Shown here piece by piece: positions 41,426 to 50,868 of a stretch of 64,000 bases of DNA (positions within the stretch are counted from its first letter, which is position 1; every line of letters begins with the position of its first letter). Under the pieces are notes generated by a model. That model made no database searches. It saw nothing but the letters and a program-made list of their open reading frames with translations, and had not been told where the DNA came from. Source of the stretch: Nocardia elegans NBRC 108235 (GTDB lineage: Bacteria > Actinomycetota > Actinomycetes > Mycobacteriales > Mycobacteriaceae); NCBI RefSeq assembly GCF_001612845.1, contig NZ_BDBF01000017.1:62001-126000 (forward strand), given 5' to 3'. The position numbers and the translations under genes were made by a program.

Positions 41426-42949
41426 TCAGGCGGGTTGCGGAGCGGGCCGGGCTTCGGCGGCCGCGGCGCGGGGTGTGACGATGCGGTGCACGGCCGCGCC
41501 CACCACGACGGTCAGGAGCAGGAACAGCGGTGCGGCCCAGAGCATCCACCAGCCGCCACCGGCGGGCGTGTACACCTCGGCGCGCGGCCAAGCCAGATTC
41601 ACCGCCATCGCGATGCCCCACACCACCGCCGCGACGTTCACCGCGATGCCGTAGCGACCCAGCGAGAACAGGCCGGGCTCGGCGGCGGGCAGCCCGCGCA
41701 GCCGCCGGATCAGCAGTGGCACGGTGACCAGCAGATAGGCCACATACAGCGTGACTATGCAGACACTGGCCAGCGTCGCGAACAGCGCGGCGTTGCCGAG
41801 GTTCACCACCAGCAGCGCCACGGCGAGCACGCCGATGATCACCGCGGGCAGGATCGGGGTGCCGAAGCGCGGGTGCACGGCGGCCAGCCGGGACGCGAAC
41901 GGCAGGCGGCCGTCGCGGGCCATCGAGAAGATCAGTCGTGAACCCGCGGTCTGAATGGCCAAGGTGCACACCGTGATCGCCACCGCGACACAGCCCAGCA
42001 GCACGGTGCCGGCCGGGCTGTCGAGTTTGGCGGTGATCACGTAGGCCAGTCCGTCGGTGGCCAGGTGACCGTCGCTGACGCTCGGTGCGGCCATCAACGC
42101 GCCCAGCAGGAGCAGGCCGCCGCCGAGGGCGGAGGCGGCGAGCGCCAGCAGGATGGTGCGCGGTGCGACCCGGCGCGGATTCTTGGTCTCCTCGGAAAGC
42201 TCTCCGGCGGAATCGAATCCGACCATCACATAGGCGGCCATCAAGCCGGAGACCAGAAACGCCGCCCAGTACGGGCCGGGCGCCGCCTGGTCGGTCTGCA
42301 GGACCACATCGGCGCCGCGTTCGGTATGGGTGAAGAACAGGGCGATGACGGCGAGTACCCCCACGATTTCGACGGTGACGCCGATCGAATTGATCCGGGC
42401 CATCAGATCGATGCCGATCACGTTGATCACGGTCGTGATCACGAGCAGCACGCTGCCCAGCAGGACCGCGTTCGCCGCGCCGTCGGTGGAGGTGAGGGCG
42501 GTATCGGTGCCGACCAGCTGGAAGCCGCTCCAGATCGAGGGCAGGACCACCTGTAGCGCGATGGCGGCCGCGGCGGCGGTGACGATCTGGGCGATGATCA
42601 TCATCCAGCCCGCGAACCAGCCGACCACCTCACCGGCGAGCCGGCGCGACCACTGGTAGATGCAGCCCGAGATGGGATAGCGAGCGGCGAGTTCCGCGAA
42701 ATTCAGCGCGACGAGGAACTGGCCGGCGAACACGATCGGCCAGGTCCAGAAGAACGCGCCGCCGCCGAAACCGTAACCGAATCCGAAGAATTGGAAGATG
42801 GTGGTGAGGATCGAGACGAAGGAGAATCCCGCGGCGAACGAGGCGTAACGGCCGAGTTTGCGATGCAGCACCGGCTGATATCCGAAACGTTCGAGATCGG
42901 CGCTGTCACCGATCGGGGATTGCGAGGGGGGATCGAGTGTGATGGCCAT
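41426..42949 (-). CDS. APC-family amino acid/guanidinium-type permease
   Basis: 507 residues, 12 membrane segments, amino acid permease superfamily (AELAARYPISGCIYQWSRRLAGEVVGWFAGWMM; VGFDSAGELSEETKNPRRVAPR). In this context it probably imports urea, guanidine or an N-rich compound related to them. ATG 42949 is preceded by AAGGAC at a good distance. First gene of the leftward operon, under the divergent TetR. Confidence 0.92.
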   Translation of the reverse strand: MAITLDPPSQSPIGDSADLERFGYQPVLHRKLGRYASFAAGFSFVSILTTIFQFFGFGYGFGGGAFFWTWPIVFAGQFLVALNFAELAARYPISGCIYQWSRRLAGEVVGWFAGWMMIIAQIVTAAAAAIALQVVLPSIWSGFQLVGTDTALTSTDGAANAVLLGSVLLVITTVINVIGIDLMARINSIGVTVEIVGVLAVIALFFTHTERGADVVLQTDQAAPGPYWAAFLVSGLMAAYVMVGFDSAGELSEETKNPRRVAPRTILLALAASALGGGLLLLGALMAAPSVSDGHLATDGLAYVITAKLDSPAGTVLLGCVAVAITVCTLAIQTAGSRLIFSMARDGRLPFASRLAAVHPRFGTPILPAVIIGVLAVALLVVNLGNAALFATLASVCIVTLYVAYLLVTVPLLIRRLRGLPAAEPGLFSLGRYGIAVNVAAVVWGIAMAVNLAWPRAEVYTPAGGGWWMLWAAPLFLLLTVVVGAAVHRIVTPRAAAAEARPAPQPA

Positions 42950-42978
42950 GGGCTGTCCTTCGGCGTCGCGGCCAATAT

Positions 42979-42992
42979 CTATCAGGTGACAG
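42979..42992. promoter_or_regulatory. Operator copy 1 upstream of the permease
   Basis: CTATCAGGTGACAG matches copy 2 in the pattern CTRTC-N4-GACAG. It lies 30 bp before the permease start codon. Confidence 0.55.
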
Positions 42993-43073
42993 TTTTGCGG
43001 CCCGGATCGCGCTTTCGGTGACGGCTGTGTATCGCTTGCGGTAACCCGCGTAACGTCTGCGTTGCCGGCATTT

Positions 43074-43087
43074 CTGTCGAGTGACAG
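43074..43087. promoter_or_regulatory. Operator copy 2 upstream of TetR
   Basis: CTGTCGAGTGACAG, perfect CTGTC/GACAG arms, 95 bp from copy 1. The pair flanks the divergent promoters and is probably bound by the adjacent TetR protein. Confidence 0.6.
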
Positions 43088-43166
43088 ATATTTCACAACC
43101 GCAGGTGGGACGCGGTGCGCGGCATAGAGCCGGTCCGCGCGGCCGTGGCGATGGCAGGATGAGACG

Positions 43167-43835
43167 GTGACACACCTGGGTCCGGGCCGTCCTCGCGTCG
43201 ATCAGCGCAGCCGTCGCGGGCGGACGCCGCGCGCCGAGATCCTCGACGCCGCAGCGGAATTGTTCACGGCCAACGGGTACGGCAGCACGTCCACGCGCGG
43301 CATCGCCGACGCGGTCGGTATCCGGCAGGCGTCGCTCTATCACCACTTCGCCGCCAAGGACGACATCCTGGACGCGTTGCTCGCGGAAACCATCACCGGC
43401 CCTTTGGAATTGGCCGAGCGGTTGCGTGCCGAACCCGATCCGGCCGCGGTGCGGCTGTACGCACTGGCCCGGGCCGACGTGCGCCAGCTGTGCGCGGCCA
43501 AATGGAATCTCGGTGCGCTGTATCTGCTGCCCGAACTGCGCAGCGACCGATTCGCCGACTTCCGCAGCCGCCGGGCCCGGTTGCGCCGCCACTACGAGGA
43601 ACTGGCGGCGGCGGCGATCGAGGCCGCACCCGCCGGCGTCCCCGGCGCGCATGTCCTGCCCTTCCGGATGGTGGAAACGGTCATCAACATTCGCTCCGAC
43701 GAGGGCGCCACCCCCGACTACGCGGAAACCACCATCCCCGACGCCGCGCTGCGGGTACTCGGGGTCACTGACGACCCGGCCGCGCTGCGCGCCGCCGCCC
43801 AGCGGCTGCTCCGGCGACTGGACGCGGGCGAATAA
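43167..43835 (+). CDS. TetR-family regulator of the urea/allophanate operon
   Basis: 222 residues. HTH: GSTSTRGIADAVGIRQASLYHHFAAKDDILDALLAE. It is divergent from the permease and between them lie two matching palindromes. GTG 43167 has CAGGAT 6 bases upstream, so a leaderless start is plausible. The ligand domain gives no clue to the inducer. Confidence 0.92.
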   Translation: MTHLGPGRPRVDQRSRRGRTPRAEILDAAAELFTANGYGSTSTRGIADAVGIRQASLYHHFAAKDDILDALLAETITGPLELAERLRAEPDPAAVRLYALARADVRQLCAAKWNLGALYLLPELRSDRFADFRSRRARLRRHYEELAAAAIEAAPAGVPGAHVLPFRMVETVINIRSDEGATPDYAETTIPDAALRVLGVTDDPAALRAAAQRLLRRLDAGE

Positions 43836-43964
43836 GTTCGACCGGTTCGGCAAACGGTTCGCGAGTAGCGGCCGAGCCGACTTCCCATCCTCGGTCGAGC
43901 AGACCGTCGCGGTGGACCGGTCCGGTGAACCGTGGTTGTTTGCCGTGCCCCGCCGATCGTCGCA

Positions 43965-44666
43965 TCAGGGGCATTGCCGGGCGATTCGGGCGAGCGCGGC
44001 GTGGTCGGCTGCGGTGATGGGCAGGCGGTATTGCGCCGCGGTGGTGAGGTATTTGCCGGCGTAGAAGCAGTGATAGGCGCCGGCGGGTGGAAGCCAGTCG
44101 GCGGGTGTGCGATCGCCCTTGTCCATATTGGCCGGGCCGTCGACGGCCAGCAGATTGAATTCGATGTCGTTGGCGAAGCGTATCCGCTGTTCGGACGACC
44201 AGGCCGCCGCCCCCAGATCCCAGGCGGCGGCCAGCGGGTAGACGTGGTCGATCTGCACCTCCCGGGCCCGCGCCTTGTCGAAGGTGATCGCGCGGCCGGT
44301 GTACGGATCCCGCAGCGTGCCCGCGAGCACCACACAATCGTCCGTACCCGGCCGGAATCGCACCTCGCGCAGCTGCCGTGCCAGCACTCCGTTGCGCGAA
44401 TCGCACCCGTCGTGCCCGCCCGGCCCGTCCTGGTCGTCCGACCACGCCGGCCCGAACACGCATCCGTGCCCCGCCCCGCAGTCCCGGTCGTACCCGCCCG
44501 GATGCGGCCGCCGGGCCACCACGGCCACCGCACCCAGCAACTGCTCGATCCGGGCCCGGCTCGGACTCCCCGGCGCGGGTTCGGGCCCACCGATCACCCC
44601 ACACCCCGCCGCCGTCACCAGCACGACGATCCCCGCCGCCCATCCGAAAGCTCGTCCCCACCGCAT
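43965..44666 (-). CDS. Secreted lipoprotein with HNH/DUF1524-type nuclease domain
   Basis: 233 residues. The signal peptide ends in a lipobox (VTAAGCG, Cys22). The mature part has REVQIDHVYPLAAAWDLGAAAW with the HNH histidines and NLLAVDGPANMDKGDR, typical of DUF1524/GmrSD-like exported nucleases in actinobacteria. It may digest external DNA. ATG 44666 begins the signal peptide. Confidence 0.9.
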   Translation of the reverse strand: MRWGRAFGWAAGIVVLVTAAGCGVIGGPEPAPGSPSRARIEQLLGAVAVVARRPHPGGYDRDCGAGHGCVFGPAWSDDQDGPGGHDGCDSRNGVLARQLREVRFRPGTDDCVVLAGTLRDPYTGRAITFDKARAREVQIDHVYPLAAAWDLGAAAWSSEQRIRFANDIEFNLLAVDGPANMDKGDRTPADWLPPAGAYHCFYAGKYLTTAAQYRLPITAADHAALARIARQCP

Positions 44667-44854
44667 AACCCAGATCTACCGACCCCGCCCGACAACTTCC
44701 GCGCCGGAAGTCACGCACAGGGTGCGTTCGTTCGATACGTCCGGATAGCGCGCTGCGGTACAGCCGGCCACTACCGTCATGCGCGGTCTGTGCACTGCTC
44801 GCCTCCACACCGGCCACGGACGGGCGTGTCGGTGGTGGCTGATTGGATGGGGAC

Positions 44855-47713
44855 ATGCTGCACGGTTTGTGGTCGCCCGGATCGGGGTTGGTGCTCTGGC
44901 GCCTGCCCGGGTCGGCGGCGCAGCCGGACGCGGACGCCGGGGGTGAGCTGCCCGATCCGCTGGGGACGATCGCGCGGACTGCGCGGTTTCGGCATCGAGT
45001 GCGGGTCCTGGTGGCGGGAGATTCCGGGCCGGAGGTCGTGGAGGTGCGGGGGCACGCCCTGGCGCCGGAGGTGGCCGCCCGCGTGCTCACCCAGCCGCTG
45101 CCCGACACGGCGGTGGCGGCGGATCTGCGGTTTCTCGCGCACGCGGCCCGGGGACTGCGGCGCTGGGTCCGGGCGGGGCGGATCGTGCCCGAACTGCATC
45201 GCGCCGACGGCGAGTGGTGGGTGCGATGGCGGCTGGTCGGCGGCCGGCGGCAACGGGCCTGGCTGGCCGAACTCGCGGCCGCGATGCCGCCCGCGCTGCG
45301 GGTGCCGGATGCCCGGTCCGCGGCCTCGATCCTCGAGGATTTCGTCGCCGAACTCGCCGACCCGCTCGTCCGGCTCGAGCTGAGTGTCCGGGAACCCTCG
45401 CATCCGCTGACGGCCGCGCTGGTCGCGGAGGTCCCGCTGGAATCGGGGTCGCATCGGGTGGCCTCGGTGCTCGACGAGTGGCGCGCGAGCCTCACCGTCG
45501 GCGAACCCGAACTGGTGCTTCGCCTGCTCGAACCGGACGACGATCCCGACGACGACCCGCAGGCGGTCGACGCCCTGTGGCGGCTCGAAGTCTGTCTCCG
45601 CTCGGAAGGTGAAGCGCCGCAACCGGTTCCGATCCAGGGCGACCCGGCGTTGATCCGGCTCGCCGGGGAGAAGGTGGCGGCCGCGATCCAGGCCTACCCG
45701 CGGCTGCAGCAGGTCCCGCGCGATCCGTACGGAATGGATTTCCTGCTCCCGACGCCGGTCGTGCAGGAGCTGGTCGCCCACGGTGCGCACGAATTGCGTT
45801 CGGCCGGTGTGCATCTGATGCTGCCGCGCGCATGGCGCATCGTCTCGCCGAGTATGCGGTTGCGGGTGCAGTCCCCGGCCGCCACCGAAACCGCGGTCGG
45901 ACTCAGTGGATTGGTCTCCTACCGCTGGGAACTGGCCCTGGGCGATACCGTCCTCACGCCGGCGGAAATGAGCCGGCTCATCCAGGCCAAATCGGATCTG
46001 GTGCGGCTGCGCGGCCACTGGGTGCAGGCCGATCAGCGCAGCCTGGCCGCCGCGGCCGCCTATCTGGAGGGCAAGGTCGACGAACGCCCGGCGACCCTGA
46101 CCCAGCTTCTGGGCGAGATCGCGGCCACGCAGGTGCGCCAGGTACCGATCGAGGAGGTCACGGCGACCGGCTGGGTTCGCGAACTGTTCGACGGTGTCCA
46201 CTCCGGCGATCCGGTCGACCCGCCCGCCGGCTTGAAGGCGCAGCTGCGCCCCTACCAGTTGCGCGGACTGTCCTGGCTCGCGACGATGAATCGTCTCGGT
46301 TGCGGCGCCATCCTCGCCGACGATATGGGCCTCGGCAAGACGGTGCAGGTGCTCGCGCTACTTCTGCACGAGAACGAAAGTCCCGCAACCGATTCCGTCC
46401 TGGGGCCGACTCTGCTGGTGTGCCCGATGTCGGTGGTCGGCAATTGGCAACGCGAAACCGAACGCTTCGCCCCCGGGCTGCGGGTGCTGGTGCATCACGG
46501 CTCGTCGCGCCGCTCCGGTCCGGAGCTGGACGCGGCCGTGGCCGATTCCGACCTGGTGCTGACCACCTACGCGCTGCTGGCTCGCGATGTGGAGGAGTTG
46601 AAGCGCCAGCCGTGGGAACGTGTCGTCCTCGACGAGGCCCAGCACATCAAGAACGCTGCCACTCGGCAGGCCCGCGCCGCCCGCGCGATTCCGGCCCGGC
46701 ATCGGCTGGCGCTGACCGGCACTCCGGTGGAGAACCGGCTCGAGGAATTGCGGTCGATTCTCGATTTCGCGGCGCCCAACGTGCTGGGCAAACCGTCGGA
46801 ATTCCACGCCCGCTTCGCGGTGCCGATCGAACGCGAACACGACGAGAACGCCGTCAGCCGCCTGCGCGCCGTCACCGCACCGTTCGTCCTGCGCCGGGTG
46901 AAAACCGATCCCTCGGTCATCTCGGATCTGCCGGACAAGTTCGAGATGACAGTGCGCGCCAACCTCACGGTCGAGCAGGCCGCGCTGTATCAGGCGGTGG
47001 TCGACGACATGCTCGCGCAGCTGAAGGCTTCCCGGGGTACCGGCTCCAGCGCGGTGAACATGGCTCGCCGGGGTGCGGTCCTGGCCGCGCTCACCAGGCT
47101 GAAACAGGTGTGCAACCATCCCGCGCACTACCTCGGCGACGGGTCGGCGCTGCTGCGGCGGGGGCGCCACCGCTCCGGCAAGCTGGCCCTGGTCGAGGAT
47201 GTGCTGGAGTCGGTGCTGGCCGAGGGGGAGCGGGCGCTGCTGTTCACCCAGTTCCGGGAATTCGGCGATCTGATCACGCCGTATCTGAGCGAGCGGTTCG
47301 GCACCGCGATCCCGTTCCTGCACGGCGGTGTCACCAAGAAGCGCCGCGACGGGATGGTGGAACGCTTCGCCGAGTCCGACGGACCGCCCATCATGGTTCT
47401 GTCCCTGAAGGCCGGTGGTACGGGCCTCAATCTCACGGCCGCCAATCACGTGGTGCACCTGGACCGCTGGTGGAATCCGGCGGTGGAGAATCAGGCCACC
47501 GACCGCGCCTTCCGCATCGGTCAGCGCCGCGATGTGCAGGTGCGCAAACTGGTCTGTGTCGACACCATCGAGGAGCGCATCGACGATATGCTCACCGGCA
47601 AACAGGAATTGGCGAATCTCACCGTCGGCACCGGGGAGAACTGGATCACCGAACTGAGTACCGACGAATTGCGCGATCTGTTCGCGCTCGGCGCCGAGGC
47701 GGTCGGCGAATGA
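44855..47713 (+). CDS. SNF2-family DEAD/DEAH-like helicase
   Basis: 952 residues. An actinobacterial N-terminal region of about 450 residues is followed by the two RecA lobes: Walker A DDMGLGKT (about 488), DEAQ in VVLDEAQHIKN, ALTGTPVENRLEEL, and motifs V and VI in SLKAGGTGLNLTAANHVVHLDRWWNPAVENQATDRAFRIGQ. Probably remodels DNA-protein complexes or stalled RNA polymerase in the manner of HepA/RapA. GATGGGGAC precedes ATG 44855. The stop overlaps the SWIM gene by 4 bases. Confidence 0.92.
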   Translation: MLHGLWSPGSGLVLWRLPGSAAQPDADAGGELPDPLGTIARTARFRHRVRVLVAGDSGPEVVEVRGHALAPEVAARVLTQPLPDTAVAADLRFLAHAARGLRRWVRAGRIVPELHRADGEWWVRWRLVGGRRQRAWLAELAAAMPPALRVPDARSAASILEDFVAELADPLVRLELSVREPSHPLTAALVAEVPLESGSHRVASVLDEWRASLTVGEPELVLRLLEPDDDPDDDPQAVDALWRLEVCLRSEGEAPQPVPIQGDPALIRLAGEKVAAAIQAYPRLQQVPRDPYGMDFLLPTPVVQELVAHGAHELRSAGVHLMLPRAWRIVSPSMRLRVQSPAATETAVGLSGLVSYRWELALGDTVLTPAEMSRLIQAKSDLVRLRGHWVQADQRSLAAAAAYLEGKVDERPATLTQLLGEIAATQVRQVPIEEVTATGWVRELFDGVHSGDPVDPPAGLKAQLRPYQLRGLSWLATMNRLGCGAILADDMGLGKTVQVLALLLHENESPATDSVLGPTLLVCPMSVVGNWQRETERFAPGLRVLVHHGSSRRSGPELDAAVADSDLVLTTYALLARDVEELKRQPWERVVLDEAQHIKNAATRQARAARAIPARHRLALTGTPVENRLEELRSILDFAAPNVLGKPSEFHARFAVPIEREHDENAVSRLRAVTAPFVLRRVKTDPSVISDLPDKFEMTVRANLTVEQAALYQAVVDDMLAQLKASRGTGSSAVNMARRGAVLAALTRLKQVCNHPAHYLGDGSALLRRGRHRSGKLALVEDVLESVLAEGERALLFTQFREFGDLITPYLSERFGTAIPFLHGGVTKKRRDGMVERFAESDGPPIMVLSLKAGGTGLNLTAANHVVHLDRWWNPAVENQATDRAFRIGQRRDVQVRKLVCVDTIEERIDDMLTGKQELANLTVGTGENWITELSTDELRDLFALGAEAVGE

Positions 47714-48498
47714 GTCCGGCACCCGATTTCCCGGTCCCCGACTTCAGCGTCTACGGGAAGCGCCGCCCGGTGCGCGGCGGCGTCGAACCACGCAGCCGCC
47801 GTGGGTCTTTCGCGCGAACCTGGTGGGGCCGGGCCTTTCTGGAAGCCGTGGAGGAGGTCGCGGATGCGGGCCGGCTCTCCCGAGGGCGCACCTACGCACG
47901 CTCGGGGCAGGTGGTCAGCTACCACATCGAGCCCGGGGCGGTGGCCGCCGAGGTCCAGGGCAGTCAGCCGCGGCCGTTCACTTCGGTGCTGACGCTGCGG
48001 GTGTTGCGCGACGACCGGCTGGACGAACTGGTCGAGCAGGTCCGCGGCACACCGGGCATGCTCGCCCAGCTCGCCTCCGGCGCCCTGCCGCAGGAGCTCG
48101 GTCCGCTGTTGCTGCCCGGCACCGCCGCCGAACTCGATTTCTCCTGCACCTGCCCGGACGACGGCTGGCCGTGCAAACACGTCGCCGCGCTGTGCTACAT
48201 CGTCGCCGAACGCCTCGACGAGTCCCCGGCCATCATGCTGACCCTGCGTGGCCTCGATCTCGACACTCTGATTCGCGGGGTGCAGGAGGACAGCGGCCCG
48301 ACGATCTCCGACGACCTCTACGGTGAGAACGTCGCGCTGCCCGAGTTGCCGGCACCGCAGTTCCGCGCGGCGATCGAGGACCTCGATCCGATTCCCCTGC
48401 GGCAGGCGTTGCGGATGACCAGTGAGGACGAAGCGGTCGCCGAGGCCGGTATGCGGGAACTCCGTGCCCTGTACCGCGCCCTCGAGAGCTCCGGCTAG
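47710..48498 (+). CDS. SWIM zinc-finger protein, partner of the SNF2 helicase
   Basis: 262 residues. The SWIM finger is FSCTCPDDGWPCKHVAAL (CxC...CxH) near residue 145. N-terminal FARTWWGRAFLEAVE is conserved in this family. ATGA overlap with the helicase gene indicates coupled synthesis; the pair recurs in actinobacteria. It probably recruits the helicase to DNA or protein partners. Confidence 0.9.
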   Translation: MSPAPDFPVPDFSVYGKRRPVRGGVEPRSRRGSFARTWWGRAFLEAVEEVADAGRLSRGRTYARSGQVVSYHIEPGAVAAEVQGSQPRPFTSVLTLRVLRDDRLDELVEQVRGTPGMLAQLASGALPQELGPLLLPGTAAELDFSCTCPDDGWPCKHVAALCYIVAERLDESPAIMLTLRGLDLDTLIRGVQEDSGPTISDDLYGENVALPELPAPQFRAAIEDLDPIPLRQALRMTSEDEAVAEAGMRELRALYRALESSG

Positions 48499-48502
48499 CC
48501 CC

Positions 48503-48508
48503 TATGCT
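48503..48508 (+). promoter_or_regulatory. Leaderless-type -10 of the BtuF-like gene
   Basis: TATGCT ends 6 bases before GTG 48515; no Shine-Dalgarno lies in the 16-bp gap after the SWIM gene. Confidence 0.5.
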
Positions 48509-48514
48509 GGCCTC

Positions 48515-49288
48515 GTGCCCGAGGATCTCGTCGACGATCTGAATGCCGCGGTTGCGCTGCGGCGTCCGGTCCGCCGGGTGATCTCGCTGGTTCCGTCGCT
48601 GACCGAGGCGATCGCGGCGAGCCGCCCGGAGTTGCTGCTCGCCGCCACCGACTGGTGTACCCATCCGCCGGAGCTGGCGGTCGAACGGGTGCGGGGGACG
48701 AAGAATCCGAATCTGCGCCGGATCGCCGAGCTGGCGCCGGATCTGGTGGTGTGCAATCAGGAGGAGAACCGCCGCCTCGATGTCGAGCGGATGCGCGAGG
48801 CGGGAATTCCGGTGTGGGTCACCAGGATTCGCACCGTAGACGAGGCGTTCACCTCGATGACGCGACTGTTCGGTATCGCCCTGGGCGGCGCGGTGCCGTC
48901 GTGGCTGACCCGGGCCCGCGCGGTCTGGTCCGCGCCCGCGCCGCATCCGCCGATCGATGCGGTGATCCCGATCTGGCGCAAGCCGTGGATGGTGGTCGGC
49001 CGCGACACGTTCACCGCGGATCTGGCCGGACGCCTGGGGCTGAACCTGGTGCACGCCACGGGTCCCGAGCGCTACCCCACGGTGACGGAATCCGAACTGG
49101 TACAGGGTGTTCGGCTGGCGGTGCTGCCGGACGAGCCGTACGTGTTCACCGCGACCGACGGCCCGGAGGCGTTTCCGGGCATCCCGGTCGCCCTGGTGAG
49201 CGGCCGCGATCTCACCTGGTACGGCCCGTCGCTGGTCGAGGCGCGCGAGCGGCTGACCGCTCAGCTGGCCCGTGTGGTCGGCAGCTGA
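48515..49288 (+). CDS. Helical-backbone (BtuF/FecB-fold) protein without signal peptide
   Basis: 257 residues. The periplasmic-binding fold is visible (RVISLVPSLTEAIAAS, NPNLRRIAELAPDLVVCNQEENRRLDVERMREAGIPVWVT). There is no export signal, so it works in the cytoplasm, perhaps binding cobalamin or another metal-tetrapyrrole. Ends 28 bp inside the convergent monooxygenase gene. Confidence 0.85.
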   Translation: MPEDLVDDLNAAVALRRPVRRVISLVPSLTEAIAASRPELLLAATDWCTHPPELAVERVRGTKNPNLRRIAELAPDLVVCNQEENRRLDVERMREAGIPVWVTRIRTVDEAFTSMTRLFGIALGGAVPSWLTRARAVWSAPAPHPPIDAVIPIWRKPWMVVGRDTFTADLAGRLGLNLVHATGPERYPTVTESELVQGVRLAVLPDEPYVFTATDGPEAFPGIPVALVSGRDLTWYGPSLVEARERLTAQLARVVGS

Positions 49289-50775
49289 GCTGGGATCCGT
49301 TCGAAGCTGTAGTCGCGCAGATCGAAATGCGTAGCGCGCCAGGCCGCTTCGACGGTGCTCATCGGTTTCAGCGGCACATCGCCGTGTTTGTCGAAGTAGT
49401 AGCTGTTCGAGACCGCGCAGCTGTCCTGCCAGAACACCTGTCCGTCGCGGCGTTCGAGCATTTCCCGGAAGTATCGCTCGTTGGCCGCCGCGGTGACCTC
49501 GACGCGGCCGGCCCGCTTGCTCCGCGCGTGCCGCAACAGCCGCACAATGTGCTGGGTCTGCATCTCGATCAGCGTGAAATAGGACGCGCCGTTGTATCCG
49601 TAGGGCCCGATGATCGAGAAGAAGTTCGGAAAGCCCGGCACGCTGACGCCCTCGTAGGCCTGCAGGCGGTTCTCGTCCCACCACTTCTCGAGATCACGGC
49701 CGCCGACGCCGGTCATCTCGAAGGTCGGCATGTTGCCCGATTCCATGACCTTGAAGCCCGTCGCGAGGATCAGCACGTCGGCCGGGTATTCGGTTCCGTT
49801 CGCCGTGCGCACCCCGGTGGGGGTGATCTCGGCGATCGGATCGGTTTCCAGCGTCACGTTGTCGCGGTTGAACGTCGGCAGGTAATCGTTGGAGAAACCG
49901 GGCCGCTTACATCCGAGCGCATACCGCGGGGTGAGTTTGTCCCGGATCGCCGGGTCGTGCACCTGGCGCCGCAGATGGGCCAGTCCGGAGCGCTCGCCGA
50001 GTTTGGCCAGGGGCAGCTTCGAATAGTAGTGCGCCGACAACGGGAAGGTCAGTTCGACGAACGCCTGGCTCGCCAGGCGCGAAACTGCCTGTCCGCCCGG
50101 CAGATACCGCAGTGCCCAGCGTGCGGGCGCGGGCAGCGTGGCGTCCGGCCGCGGCAGGCACCAGATCGGCGTGCGCTGGAATACCGTCAGCTCGGCGACC
50201 TCCGGGGCGATCGAGGGAATGACCTGCACCGCGGAGGCTCCGGTCCCGATGATCGCCACGCGCTTTCCGCGCAGGTCCCGGTCGTGGTCCCAGCGCGAGG
50301 TGTGCATGGTGATGCCCGAAAACGATTCCACGCCAGGAATATCCGGCAGTTTCGGCCGGGTCAGCACTCCGGTCGCACCGACGACGTAGCGCGCGGTCAA
50401 GCTCTCACCGTCGCTGGTGCGCAGCGTCCACACCGAGGCGTCCTCGTCGAATTCCGCGGCGGCGATGGTGGTGCTGAACCGGATGCGCGGTCGCAGCCCG
50501 TACTTGTCCACGCAGTGTTCGGCGTAGTCCTTCAATTCCCGGCCGGGTGCGTAGACGCGCGACCACCGGGTGCTCTGCTCGAACGAATACTGATAGCTGA
50601 ACGAGGGGATGTCCACGGCGATGCCGGGGTAGGTGTTCCAATGCCAGGTGCCGCCCACGCCGTCGGCGTCGTCGACGATGAGGAAGTCCCGGAAGCCGGC
50701 CTTCCGTAACGCGATGGCCACCCCGATACCGGAAAATCCGGCGCCGACGATGATCACTTCGTGGTCGATGGCCAT
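49261..50775 (-). CDS. Flavin-containing monooxygenase, Baeyer-Villiger type
   Basis: 504 residues. FAD motif IIVGAGFSGIGVAIALRKAG, NADPH motif VAIIGTGASAVQ and the Baeyer-Villiger fingerprint FSGITMHTSRWD between them. It would insert oxygen into ketones using NADPH and oxygen. Its 3' end overlaps the BtuF-like gene by 28 bp. Single gene; substrate unknown. Confidence 0.93.
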   Translation of the reverse strand: MAIDHEVIIVGAGFSGIGVAIALRKAGFRDFLIVDDADGVGGTWHWNTYPGIAVDIPSFSYQYSFEQSTRWSRVYAPGRELKDYAEHCVDKYGLRPRIRFSTTIAAAEFDEDASVWTLRTSDGESLTARYVVGATGVLTRPKLPDIPGVESFSGITMHTSRWDHDRDLRGKRVAIIGTGASAVQVIPSIAPEVAELTVFQRTPIWCLPRPDATLPAPARWALRYLPGGQAVSRLASQAFVELTFPLSAHYYSKLPLAKLGERSGLAHLRRQVHDPAIRDKLTPRYALGCKRPGFSNDYLPTFNRDNVTLETDPIAEITPTGVRTANGTEYPADVLILATGFKVMESGNMPTFEMTGVGGRDLEKWWDENRLQAYEGVSVPGFPNFFSIIGPYGYNGASYFTLIEMQTQHIVRLLRHARSKRAGRVEVTAAANERYFREMLERRDGQVFWQDSCAVSNSYYFDKHGDVPLKPMSTVEAAWRATHFDLRDYSFERIPAQLPTTRAS

Positions 50776-50868
50776 GACTGCTCCCGTGCCGTCCTCGGCC
50801 AGGGCACCTGACTGGCCGCACCTGCCACCAATTAACCGCGCGGTGGCCGGGATGTCAATGGTCCGGCC

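Noticed and set aside
42950..43166. Guanidine (ykkC) riboswitch before the permease operon
   Set aside because: The leader lacks the conserved paired stems and the ACGG/GGU motifs; the palindromes and TetR gene explain the control better.
45832..48498. Large alternative rightward frame over the helicase gene
   Set aside because: It merges out-of-frame helicase sequence with the real SWIM gene; only the part from 47710 is real.
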